DNA of 64,000 nucleotides. Source: Chryseobacterium indologenes. GTDB taxonomy: Bacteria > Bacteroidota > Bacteroidia > Flavobacteriales > Weeksellaceae. The translations under genes were made by a program, and so were the position numbers. Shown here piece after piece: positions 36,457-43,119 of this stretch (its first letter is position 1; the number at the start of each line of letters is the position of its first letter). The notes below the pieces were generated by a model. That model was not told the origin of the DNA and did no database searches. It was given only the letters and a program-made list of their open reading frames with translations. The DNA is taken from contig DJTE01000009.1 in NCBI GenBank assembly GCA_002439165.1, forward strand, positions 7,705 through 71,704, written 5' to 3'.

Positions 36457-36906
36457 TTATGATTTTTTCTCCCCTGAAAATTCCATAAAATAAGAATGTT
36501 CATCCTCTCCAACGATTTCAAATCCTAATGCGGAATATAAGTTCTGTGCCTTATTGGTTTTCAAAACGCTCAGTCCTGCTGTTTTTCCTGTTTCTGAGGC
36601 TTCATCAAGAATATCTTTCAGGATTTTTTTTCCAAGCCCCCGGCCCTGCATTTCCGGATCGATCTGCAGCTGAAGAACTTCTGTTTTCTTTTCCATCCGG
36701 TCTATTTTTAATAATCCGACAGGGCGATCGTGCAGGAAAATAAGATGGGCTTTATCAAACCTGTAAAGAACTCTTTGCAGAGTAGCCTCACGGTCAGTCG
36801 GCAGGCCGGATTCTGCATAATGGGGATTCATGGTTTTCATTCTCAGGCTGAGAAGAAAATCAATATCGGTTTCATCGGCTTTTTTATAGTGAAGATCAGG
36901 ATTCAT
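36457..36906 (-). CDS. GNAT family N-acetyltransferase 1
   Basis: This 149-residue acyl-CoA transferase has LQIDPEMQGRGLGKKILKDI, the acetyl-CoA pyrophosphate loop (Q-x-x-G-x-G), near residues 78-97. The C-terminal strand is ALGFEIVGEDEHSYFMEF. The substrate is not predictable. It has no operon partner: the next upstream sequence is a decayed gene. Confidence 0.88.
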   Translation of the reverse strand: MNPDLHYKKADETDIDFLLSLRMKTMNPHYAESGLPTDREATLQRVLYRFDKAHLIFLHDRPVGLLKIDRMEKKTEVLQLQIDPEMQGRGLGKKILKDILDEASETGKTAGLSVLKTNKAQNLYSALGFEIVGEDEHSYFMEFSGEKKS

Positions 36907-36956
36907 TGTTTTATTTTTTTATTCATCTTACAGATACAATTGCAGTACCATTAACA

Positions 36957-37447
36957 GGAATCTAAAATAACTATTCCTGTATTTTTATCAGCAGTAATCT
37001 TAGATTTCATAGCCAGAGCCTGCAGAAAAAAATCATAAGCCCTGTATACCGTTTGTGTGGCGGTATTATCCGGGTTAAACATCTTTTTCAGGAATTCAAT
37101 TTCATTTTCAACTGTCTTTTATGAGAGGGCTGCTGTCCGGATTATTTTTAATGCCCCGAACAGTTTTTTCTTCATCCTCAGTAAAAGTGTACTCAAACCT
37201 TCCAGTCTGCTGTCCGGAATCTGTTTTGTAAGCAGGATCATATAATCATTGAATTTCAGAAAATTTTTTGAATCCTGATGGAAACCAATGTTTTCATTCA
37301 CTGTTTCATCAGTGGGGTCTATCATTCCGCTACCGGATTTTCAGCTCCGTAATGGTCTGCCCCATACAATTTCATCCTCTCTGATTTCCGTATCAACGTT
37401 CTGTAAAGTTCTTTCTGAACGAGCAGGGAAATTTCTTTCGTAGTCAT
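36957..37447 (-). pseudogene. frameshifted gene of unknown function
   Basis: The reading frame from ATG 37447 (MTTKEISLLVQKELYRTLIR) ends at a TGA that overlaps an ATG at 37325. That second frame runs to about 37119, and a third frame continues with TVENEIEFLKKMFNPDNTAT to about 36957. Coding character is steady across the three frames, so this looks like a single gene of about 160 codons with two frame breaks. A real pair of tiny coupled genes is less likely. The family was not recognised. Confidence 0.5.
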
Positions 37448-37501
37448 TGTTTTTCTTTGATTCAACGCATATATTGAAATTATTCCTGCATCCGGAGCAT
37501 T

Positions 37502-38698
37502 TTATACCAGTTCAAAAAAACTTCTTTTCCCGATTTTGATCTTCAGTTCTTTTTTCAGTTCAATGTCCTGTTCCGGATCTGAAATTTTTATATCATCGAT
37601 CTGAACACCTCCATTTTGAATCAGTCGCCGTACAGCAGATTTGCTGAGGTCATTTTTTAACTGGTGACAGAGCTCAACCAACGAAAGTATATCCCGGTGT
37701 TCCAATGATTCTATGAAAACCTGTTCATAGACTTTCTCTTCAAAATTTTTATTCTGAAACTGGTTTTTAAAAAACTCTTCTGCAAGCTCTGCAGAAACTT
37801 TATCATGGTATTGGGTAATGATATTTTTAGCAATGATCTTTTTAATGTTCATAGGGTTTTCGCCGTTTTCTATTTTCAATTTCAGACTGTTCTTTTCTTC
37901 AGGGGTAAAATCAGTGGTAAGATCAATAAATTCAGGGATAAGGCTGTCCGGGACCGACATGGTTTTTCCGAACATTTCATTCGGCTCGTCAGTCAGCCCG
38001 ATTGTATTGTTGAGAGATTTACTCATCTTCTCCTTTCCATCGAGACCTTTCAGCAGCGGCATGCACATAACGATCTGTGCCGGCAGATCATGAACTTCCT
38101 GAAGCTGTCTGCCCATTGTACAGTTGAAAAGCTGATCGGTACCGCCCATCTCAATATCACATTCAATTTTCACCGAATCAAATCCCTGGAGAATAGGGTA
38201 AACAAGCTCATGCATGGCGATCGGAGTGTTTTCGGTAAATCTTTTGCTGAAATCGTTTCTGTGCATCAGCTGGGCTACGGTCACTTTAGACATCAGCTGA
38301 ATCACTTCCGGAAAACTCAGAGTGTCCAGCCAGTCGGAATTGAATACAATTTTGGTTTTCTCAATGCTTAATATTTTCGAAAGCTGGCTGATGTAGGTAT
38401 GTGCATTATGATTTACTTCTTCAGCCGTCAGTGGTTTTCTGGCTTTATTCTTTCCGGTAGGGTCACCGATTCTTGCGGTAAAGCTTCCCACCACAATGAT
38501 CACCTGATGATCCAGATCCTGAAACTGTTTCAGTTTTCTGAGAACCACTGCATGGCCCAGATGAAGATCAGGAGCCGTAGGATCGAAGCCCAGTTTGATG
38601 ATTAATTTCCGGTTTTCCTTTTCAGCCTGTTTCAGCTTCTGTTCCAGCCCGTTTTCCGGAAGGATGATGGCTGCATTTTCTTGTAATGTACTGATCAT
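37502..38698 (-). CDS. tyrS: tyrosyl-tRNA synthetase
   Basis: This class I synthetase charges tRNA-Tyr. HLGH (residues 46-49, in PTAPDLHLGHAVVLRKL) is the HIGH motif and GKEKMSKSLNN is the KMSKS loop. GFDPTAPDLHLGH marks the TyrZ-like clade. A C-terminal S4 RNA-binding domain follows (LSKSAVRRLIQNGGVQIDD). The length of 398 residues is normal and all catalytic motifs are kept. Only 21 bases separate the start codon from a strong terminator upstream, and no promoter is seen in those bases, so expression must come by read-through from the leader at 38720-38905. Confidence 0.95.
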   Translation of the reverse strand: MISTLQENAAIILPENGLEQKLKQAEKENRKLIIKLGFDPTAPDLHLGHAVVLRKLKQFQDLDHQVIIVVGSFTARIGDPTGKNKARKPLTAEEVNHNAHTYISQLSKILSIEKTKIVFNSDWLDTLSFPEVIQLMSKVTVAQLMHRNDFSKRFTENTPIAMHELVYPILQGFDSVKIECDIEMGGTDQLFNCTMGRQLQEVHDLPAQIVMCMPLLKGLDGKEKMSKSLNNTIGLTDEPNEMFGKTMSVPDSLIPEFIDLTTDFTPEEKNSLKLKIENGENPMNIKKIIAKNIITQYHDKVSAELAEEFFKNQFQNKNFEEKVYEQVFIESLEHRDILSLVELCHQLKNDLSKSAVRRLIQNGGVQIDDIKISDPEQDIELKKELKIKIGKRSFFELV

Positions 38699-38719
38699 GT
38701 TGTATTAATTTTAAAAATG

Positions 38720-38747
38720 AAAAAGCCCGGACACTATTGTCCGGGCT
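38720..38747 (-). terminator. intrinsic terminator in the tyrS leader
   Basis: AGCCCGGACA / TGTCCGGGCT is a perfect 10-base stem with a four-base loop, followed on the minus strand by TTTTTCATTTTT. It stands between the tyrS promoter and the tyrS start codon, so it can act as an attenuator. Its 5' arm (CCCGGAC) can instead pair with GTTCGGG at 38803-38797. Confidence 0.88.
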
Positions 38748-38768
38748 CTATATAATTGATTAGAATAG

Positions 38769-38867
38769 TTATTGGATCACAGATATAGAAAGTCTTCCCG
38801 AACGGCTGGCCGGGGAGTAATACTCACTGAAGAAAGGAAGACGCAATATGCTGTTCAAATGTTTCAT
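38769..38867 (-). CDS. putative 32-residue tyrosine leader peptide of tyrS
   Basis: The frame begins MKHLNSILRLPFFSEYYSPA and ends SVIQ. Two adjacent Tyr codons (TAT TAC) are at residues 16-17, preceded by two Phe codons. It lies between a promoter and the terminator that precedes tyrS. Segments inside it form exclusive stems: GTCTTCC (38842-38836) with GGAAGAC (38798-38792), or GTTCGGG with the terminator arm. A ribosome stalled at the Tyr codons would cover the first segment and favour anti-termination. Its role as a leader is inferred from this layout; translation is not shown. Confidence 0.6.
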   Translation of the reverse strand: MKHLNSILRLPFFSEYYSPASRSGRLSISVIQ

Positions 38868-38875
38868 CTGTACTG

Positions 38876-38905
38876 TAAATATAACAGTTTTTCGTATTAT
38901 TCCAA
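38876..38905 (-). promoter_or_regulatory. promoter of tyrS leader transcript
   Basis: On the minus strand TTG (38905-38903), a 19-base spacer, then TATATTTA (38883-38876). This matches the Bacteroidota promoter with one mismatch in the -7 box. It lies eight bases before the leader ATG. Confidence 0.6.
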
Positions 38906-39147
38906 TATTTAAACCATTAAGATGCCTTGTTTTGGAACAAGGAAGGTAAGATTTTAGCAAAAAAACTTAAAAATTTTGATCATTTTACCAATCCTAATGG
39001 TTTAAAATAATGGTTCAAAACAATTTTACTTGCCATTCTTTCAGCGAATACCATGCCATAAAATATCCATCTCCGAAACAGAAAAAGATAAGAGAGGGAA
39101 AAATACTTCAGGATAACAGGCAGGCCGGAAGTTGGGAGCAGAAAGAA

Positions 39148-39240
39148 GGAAGTTATGAAGCCACCCATAATATATGTTCATCTTTTAAGATCATCTGATA
39201 TTACAGTGGATTTTTGTATCTGTGGCTAAAAGTAACTTCC
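39148..39240. repeat. hairpin repeat GGAAGTTA ... TAACTTCC
   Basis: The left arm GGAAGTTATGAAGCCAC (39148-39164) and right arm GTGGCTAAAAGTAACTTCC (39222-39240) pair imperfectly. The right arm's reverse complement shares GGAAGTTACTTTTAG with 11625-11639. The rest of the 38.87-39.25 kb gap is non-coding. Confidence 0.55.
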
Positions 39241-39251
39241 TGTTTTCAGCA

Positions 39252-39833
39252 CTAAGCGTACCGGAGATAAGTATTCCGGATCTGTTCTGTCCAGATCTCC
39301 ACATCACCGGAAGAAGCCCGGTCTGCTTTGTCAAAGAAGAAATGGCGGATGATTTCAAAACCGGAATATATAAAGATACCGCCGTCGGAAGTCAGTGAAA
39401 GGGCTTTATCCATTCCCATGCGTTCATATTCTTCATTTGATTTCCCGTGGGTATTGATCACCACTGCTTTTTTCCCTTTTAAAAGTCCTTTCTGCACTCC
39501 GGAATCATACCGGTAGGCAAAACCATAGCTGAAGACCCTGTCTATATATCCTTTCATAATGGCAGGCATTCCGGTCCACCATATGGGATAAATAAACGTA
39601 ATCTGATCTGCCCAGGAAATATGCTCCTGTTCAGTCTGCACATCTTCTGAAACTTTCCCGGCCCGCTGTCCCTGCATATCTGCTAAAGAAAGAACCGGAT
39701 CAAATCCTGTCCGGTAAAGATCCCTTATTCTGATCTCATGATTCTTAGATTCAAGACTTTCAGTTACGGTCTGTAAAAAGTGGTGGTTTAAACTTTGCTC
39801 ATTGGGATGAGCATAAATAATCAGATGTCTCAT
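39252..39833 (-). CDS. NAD(P)H-dependent quinone reductase-like flavoprotein
   Basis: The 193-residue flavodoxin-like protein starts MRHLIIYAHPNEQSLNHHFL, with the FMN/FAD phosphate loop after the first strand. ITFIYPIWWTGMPAIMKGYI and FSYGFAYRYDSG are typical of the MdaB/KefF/NQO group, which reduces quinones by two electrons. The AraC-family regulator gene lies 74 bases upstream on the same strand and may control it. Confidence 0.88.
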   Translation of the reverse strand: MRHLIIYAHPNEQSLNHHFLQTVTESLESKNHEIRIRDLYRTGFDPVLSLADMQGQRAGKVSEDVQTEQEHISWADQITFIYPIWWTGMPAIMKGYIDRVFSYGFAYRYDSGVQKGLLKGKKAVVINTHGKSNEEYERMGMDKALSLTSDGGIFIYSGFEIIRHFFFDKADRASSGDVEIWTEQIRNTYLRYA

Positions 39834-39907
39834 TGCTTTATCTTTTTAAATGAATGAAACAAAAGTAGAGCAGCGGAACTTTTAAAAATTGTAAGAAAAC
39901 GAAATGC

Positions 39908-40726
39908 CTATTCCGCCCGGGGATTGCAGATGTCCTGCTGGAATTTCAGATACTGGGTAGGAGAGAGGTTCAGGTAATGCCTGAAATCATGAATGAGCTG
40001 GCTCTGATCGTAATAGCCACATTGGTCAATGATGCTGAACCATTCCGGCTGATGTCGGTCTTTAATATTGTTTTCAATGAGATGAATCGCTTTTAAGAAA
40101 CGGGTATACCGGGAAATTTCTTTTTGGGTGTAGCCAAACTGTTCTTTCTGTTTGCGCTGAATATTTCTTTCAGTCTGGCCGGTTTGCCCGGCTATGGTTT
40201 TTATCGGATTTAAGGATTCATCATCGAAGCTGCTTAAAAGAAGTCCTGTGATGTCCTGTTCCGGCAGGTAAGGTCTGCAGAATTCCAAAATACATCTCAC
40301 CTGCTCTTCAGGAGACGGAATCTCTGAAATAATGTGCCAGAGGCCTGTGAAGCAGTTTTCTTCCAGAAGTTCATCAGGATGTATTATCCGGTTCTTTTCT
40401 ATCATTACCTTCCCAAAGAATCTGAAAAATGCATCATCTTTGAAATTGGCAACCAGTATGGACGTTTCCGGGGGAAGTGTATAGACAAAAGATTGCCTTA
40501 CCGGCCCGAAGACCATGCACTGATCCACAGTTACTGTATGGTCTTCCTGTGTCTGCATGACCGCATTTTTTCCAAAACAGAATAACAGAATAGTCTGATA
40601 GGTGGGAAGAAGAGTTTTGGTAACAGGGCAATCAGAAGGCCGGTTCGCCGCGAAATAGAAATGCGAAAATACTCCGGTGAATTCTTCGGGAACTTCTATT
40701 TTATATTCATGGTAAAACCCGTTCAT
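39908..40726 (-). CDS. AraC family transcriptional regulator
   Basis: The 272-residue protein has a DUF6597-like sensing N-terminus (MNGFYHEYKIEVPEEFTGVF, FYFAANRPSDCPVTKTLLPT). Its C-terminal double helix-turn-helix includes AGQTGQTERNIQRKQKEQFG, then CGYYDQSQLIHDFRHYLNLS and PTQYLKFQ. It is encoded between a GNAT gene and the quinone-reductase-like gene on the same strand, so activation of the latter is a reasonable guess. The inducer is unknown. Confidence 0.9.
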   Translation of the reverse strand: MNGFYHEYKIEVPEEFTGVFSHFYFAANRPSDCPVTKTLLPTYQTILLFCFGKNAVMQTQEDHTVTVDQCMVFGPVRQSFVYTLPPETSILVANFKDDAFFRFFGKVMIEKNRIIHPDELLEENCFTGLWHIISEIPSPEEQVRCILEFCRPYLPEQDITGLLLSSFDDESLNPIKTIAGQTGQTERNIQRKQKEQFGYTQKEISRYTRFLKAIHLIENNIKDRHQPEWFSIIDQCGYYDQSQLIHDFRHYLNLSPTQYLKFQQDICNPRAE

Positions 40727-40735
40727 GATATAGCT

Positions 40736-41215
40736 TTAAAAAAGTTTTTTCTCCATTTTATAATTGGTGAGTTTTGTTTCTCTTACCGGAACAGACTGCT
40801 CCCGGATGATGTGAAAGCCCATTTTTTCAAAGAAAGGTTTTGCCGTTTTGCTCACATCTGCGGTCAGGAAAGGTTGTTTCTGTCTTACGGCTTCCTGCTC
40901 AACCCATTGATAAAGCTGAAAAGCTGTTCCCTGATTCTGAAAATCTTTATGCACAAACAGAAGGTCAATATAATTTCCCTGATCAAGACTAATGAAACCT
41001 GCGATTTTCCCATGAGATACTGCAATCAGCACATACTGGTTTTCAATCACTTTCTGCCACCGCATTTCATTCTCAGCTCCCAGTCTCCAGGCTTCAATCT
41101 GTACATTATCATAATCTTTGCTGCAGATATGGGTGATGGTTTCTGCAAAAAGCTGCTGCATTTCCGGAAGGTCACTGCTGTTTCCTTTTCTTATGCTGAA
41201 AACCGGCCGATTCAT
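40736..41215 (-). CDS. GNAT family N-acetyltransferase 2
   Basis: The 159-residue acetyltransferase is of the kind that begins FSIRKGNSSDLPEMQQLFAE. LLFVHKDFQNQGTAFQLYQW is the acetyl-CoA loop (Q-N-Q-G-T-A) and KPFFEKMGFHIIREQSVPVR the terminal strand. Its ATG overlaps the stop of the TetR-family gene by four bases (ATGA), so the two are translationally coupled. The substrate is unknown. Confidence 0.88.
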   Translation of the reverse strand: MNRPVFSIRKGNSSDLPEMQQLFAETITHICSKDYDNVQIEAWRLGAENEMRWQKVIENQYVLIAVSHGKIAGFISLDQGNYIDLLFVHKDFQNQGTAFQLYQWVEQEAVRQKQPFLTADVSKTAKPFFEKMGFHIIREQSVPVRETKLTNYKMEKKLF

Positions 41216-41835
41216 GATGTGATGTATTTCTTTTCGTAAAGTTTCTGCTGCTCTTCATTCAACAGAGGATAAAAAAGATTCATCTGAATAAGTACGTAAT
41301 ATTGTATAGCCTGTTCTTTATCAAACTTAAAGGCAAGGCTGTTATGAGTGATCCAGTTATCTGCAATGATGAAGATCTGCGTAGTCAGGCTCTGAAGAAT
41401 AAAATCCGGAATGTTTTTTCTGAAAACCCCGCTGTCCTGAAGGCCCTTAAAAATGAACTGAAATTCTTCTTTTCTGCTGACGTTGATTGATTCGTACTGT
41501 GATTCTATCTCAGGGATTTCTTTTAAAATATCAACAAAATTCATGAAAATAAACCGGAAGGAATAAAATATTTCATAAGTGGATAAGGTAAACTGATAAA
41601 GATCTTCCAGCGTTCTGTTTTCTTCCTTCTTCATCCTGTTCAGCACTTCATCCATCTTTAAAACCAGATCAGAAAAAAGGATCTTCACAAGGTCTTCCGA
41701 ATGTCTGAAGTGATAGTGCAGGTTTCCCGGACTGATATTCAGGTCTGCTGCAATATGCCTGGTAGTGATGTTGTTATAGCCCTTTTCGTTGAAAAGATAC
41801 AGCGCCTTATGCAATATTTTATCCTTTGTTTTCAT
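41212..41835 (-). CDS. TetR/AcrR family transcriptional repressor
   Basis: The 207-residue protein has the N-terminal helix-turn-helix at residues 5-50 (KALYLFNEKGYNNITTRHIA, DLNISPGNLHYHFRHSEDL). The C-terminal ligand domain starts at about residue 70. A strong palindrome at 41869-41894 lies between its start and a divergent two-gene unit; it is a likely operator for both directions. It is coupled to the downstream GNAT gene. Confidence 0.9.
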   Translation of the reverse strand: MKTKDKILHKALYLFNEKGYNNITTRHIAADLNISPGNLHYHFRHSEDLVKILFSDLVLKMDEVLNRMKKEENRTLEDLYQFTLSTYEIFYSFRFIFMNFVDILKEIPEIESQYESINVSRKEEFQFIFKGLQDSGVFRKNIPDFILQSLTTQIFIIADNWITHNSLAFKFDKEQAIQYYVLIQMNLFYPLLNEEQQKLYEKKYITS

Positions 41836-41868
41836 TAGTCAAAGATAAGAGAGTTTGAATCATATTTC

Positions 41869-41894
41869 AAAATTAGAACATTTGTTCTAATTTT
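41869..41894. promoter_or_regulatory. TetR-type operator AAAATTAGAAC-ATTT-GTTCTAATTTT
   Basis: A perfect 11-base inverted repeat with a four-base centre lies 34 bases upstream of the TetR-family start codon and just before the -7 box of the divergent unit. It is placed well for autorepression and control of the neighbour. Confidence 0.7.
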
Positions 41895-41896
41895 AG

Positions 41897-41904
41897 TATA
41901 TTTG
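41897..41904 (+). promoter_or_regulatory. -7 box TATATTTG of the divergent small unit
   Basis: A TAnnTTTG match adjoins the operator on its right side and lies 20 bases before the ATG at 41925. Confidence 0.5.
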
Positions 41905-41924
41905 TATCTCAAAATCAGACCGGC

Positions 41925-42059
41925 ATGGAAGGTAATAAAATGTTCGACTACGAAAATTCAGGAAATAAAGAGGCAAAAGGAGGAAAAGATATGCAGGAAA
42001 CAATAGTTAAAATTCTGCAGCTGATCATTGGGTTTATTATGGCTGTTCTCCATATGTAA
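41925..42059 (+). CDS. small protein of 44 residues with one membrane segment
   Basis: It begins MEGNKMFDYENSGNKEAKGG. After a polar half of 25 residues comes a hydrophobic stretch ILQLIIGFIMAVLHM that could enter the membrane. It is preceded by an operator and -7 box, and the next gene starts three bases after its stop, so it is the first gene of a two-gene unit. The family was not recognised. Confidence 0.6.
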   Translation: MEGNKMFDYENSGNKEAKGGKDMQETIVKILQLIIGFIMAVLHM

Positions 42060-42062
42060 AGG

Positions 42063-42437
42063 ATGAAAGATAAGGTTGCTTCCTATGGATTTTTATCGGG
42101 GCTTGCTGTCTGGATTCTGATTGTCTTTTTAAGAAAGAAGGGGATTATCATTCCTGTGATCAGTAATCATTTTACAGATTTTATTACGGTTCCGATGTAT
42201 GCTTACCTGATAGAATTCCTCATGAATAAAGTAATGGGATACCGCTGGAAGCCGGATCTGAAGTTTATTCTTACTTCGGTTCTCTACCTTTCGCTGCTGT
42301 TTGAGGTGGTATGCCCGGCTGTTTCAGAGCGGTTTACGGGAGATCTGCTGGATGTTCTTGCTTATCTGGCGGGAGGAATGATTTATTATTGCTTTAAAAT
42401 TGAAACAATTAAGAAGAATGACACGGGAACTGTATGA
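42063..42437 (+). CDS. DUF2809-like or unknown small membrane protein
   Basis: The 124-residue protein has three to four hydrophobic segments (GFLSGLAVWILIVFLRK, ILTSVLYLSLLFEVVCP, DVLAYLAGGMIYYCF). FTGDLLDVLAYLAGGMIYY resembles the end of magnesium-citrate or VanZ-like small membrane proteins, but the match is not enough to name it. It is co-transcribed with the 44-residue gene and probably repressed by the adjacent TetR-family protein. Confidence 0.6.
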   Translation: MKDKVASYGFLSGLAVWILIVFLRKKGIIIPVISNHFTDFITVPMYAYLIEFLMNKVMGYRWKPDLKFILTSVLYLSLLFEVVCPAVSERFTGDLLDVLAYLAGGMIYYCFKIETIKKNDTGTV

Positions 42438-42443
42438 GCCACT

Positions 42444-43085
42444 TTACCAAACCGTTTCATAATCCTTTTCTCCGGCATTTCCGGTATACGATGCATACGG
42501 ATAACGGTCTTTTGTTTTCAGGCTGAATTCACAGCAATATCCCTCAATAAGTTCTGCTAATACAGCTGAAAAATCTCCAGACAGCTTATTGAATTCCGCA
42601 GGGAGACGGGAGAACCTTTTTTTCAGATCGTTTGTTTTGTAGATTCTTTCTGTACGGTAAATAGAGTTTCCTATCACTTCAGGAATGATGAAGGCGGTTT
42701 TGTATTTTTTTAAAACAGAGATCAGCTGATCTTCGTGGTGTATTTTTTCGATGATCAGAGTATATTCTTTGTCATACTGATAGTCCGGAAGTATATTTTT
42801 AATGATCTTCTCCCGGTACAGTTTCATCCTGGTTTCCTCAATGGCCTCCGCATAAGAATATGAACCGGAATAGGGAAATATTCGCCCGTCTGCCTTAACC
42901 AGAACAACCGGCCCCGGCCCTATCTGCATATCCCGGGGATTCAAAGTCTTTAGATATAGATCAGGCTGATAAGAAAAGCAGAACACGTCTTCATACTCCT
43001 CTATGCTTTTGGGAGGAATATCAAATCCGGGTCCTGCTGTTTCCTGAATATATTTCCGGGCAGCTGCCAAATAACTTCCGTTCAA
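42444..43085 (-). CDS. protein with YrhB/Imm35-like N-terminus
   Basis: The 213-residue cytoplasmic-looking protein has the segment IGPGPVVLVKADGRIFPYSG near residues 56-75. It resembles the central strand pair of YrhB/immunity-35 fold proteins. The rest (IPEVIGNSIYRTERIYKTND and so on) was not recognised. No toxin gene adjoins it, so an orphan immunity or chaperone-like role is only a suggestion. It is convergent with the small membrane-protein gene. Confidence 0.5.
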   Translation of the reverse strand: MNGSYLAAARKYIQETAGPGFDIPPKSIEEYEDVFCFSYQPDLYLKTLNPRDMQIGPGPVVLVKADGRIFPYSGSYSYAEAIEETRMKLYREKIIKNILPDYQYDKEYTLIIEKIHHEDQLISVLKKYKTAFIIPEVIGNSIYRTERIYKTNDLKKRFSRLPAEFNKLSGDFSAVLAELIEGYCCEFSLKTKDRYPYASYTGNAGEKDYETVW

Positions 43086-43119
43086 GGCTTTAATTTTTTA
43101 TTAAAAATAGCAAATATGT

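Noticed and set aside
37805..38371. A 188-codon open frame on the plus strand
   Set aside because: Antisense shadow of tyrS, whose synthetase motifs are complete on the other strand.
38720..38960. T-box riboswitch upstream of tyrS
   Set aside because: No T-box sequence (AGGGTGGNACCGCG type) or specifier stem is present; the leader-peptide model explains the terminator better.
40661..41239. A 192-codon open frame on the plus strand
   Set aside because: It spans parts of two well-supported minus-strand genes (AraC regulator and GNAT) and shows no family pattern.
42444..43085. Cognate immunity protein of a nearby toxin
   Set aside because: The N-terminal segment resembles an Imm35/YrhB fold, but no toxin gene adjoins it, so only the fold resemblance is reported.
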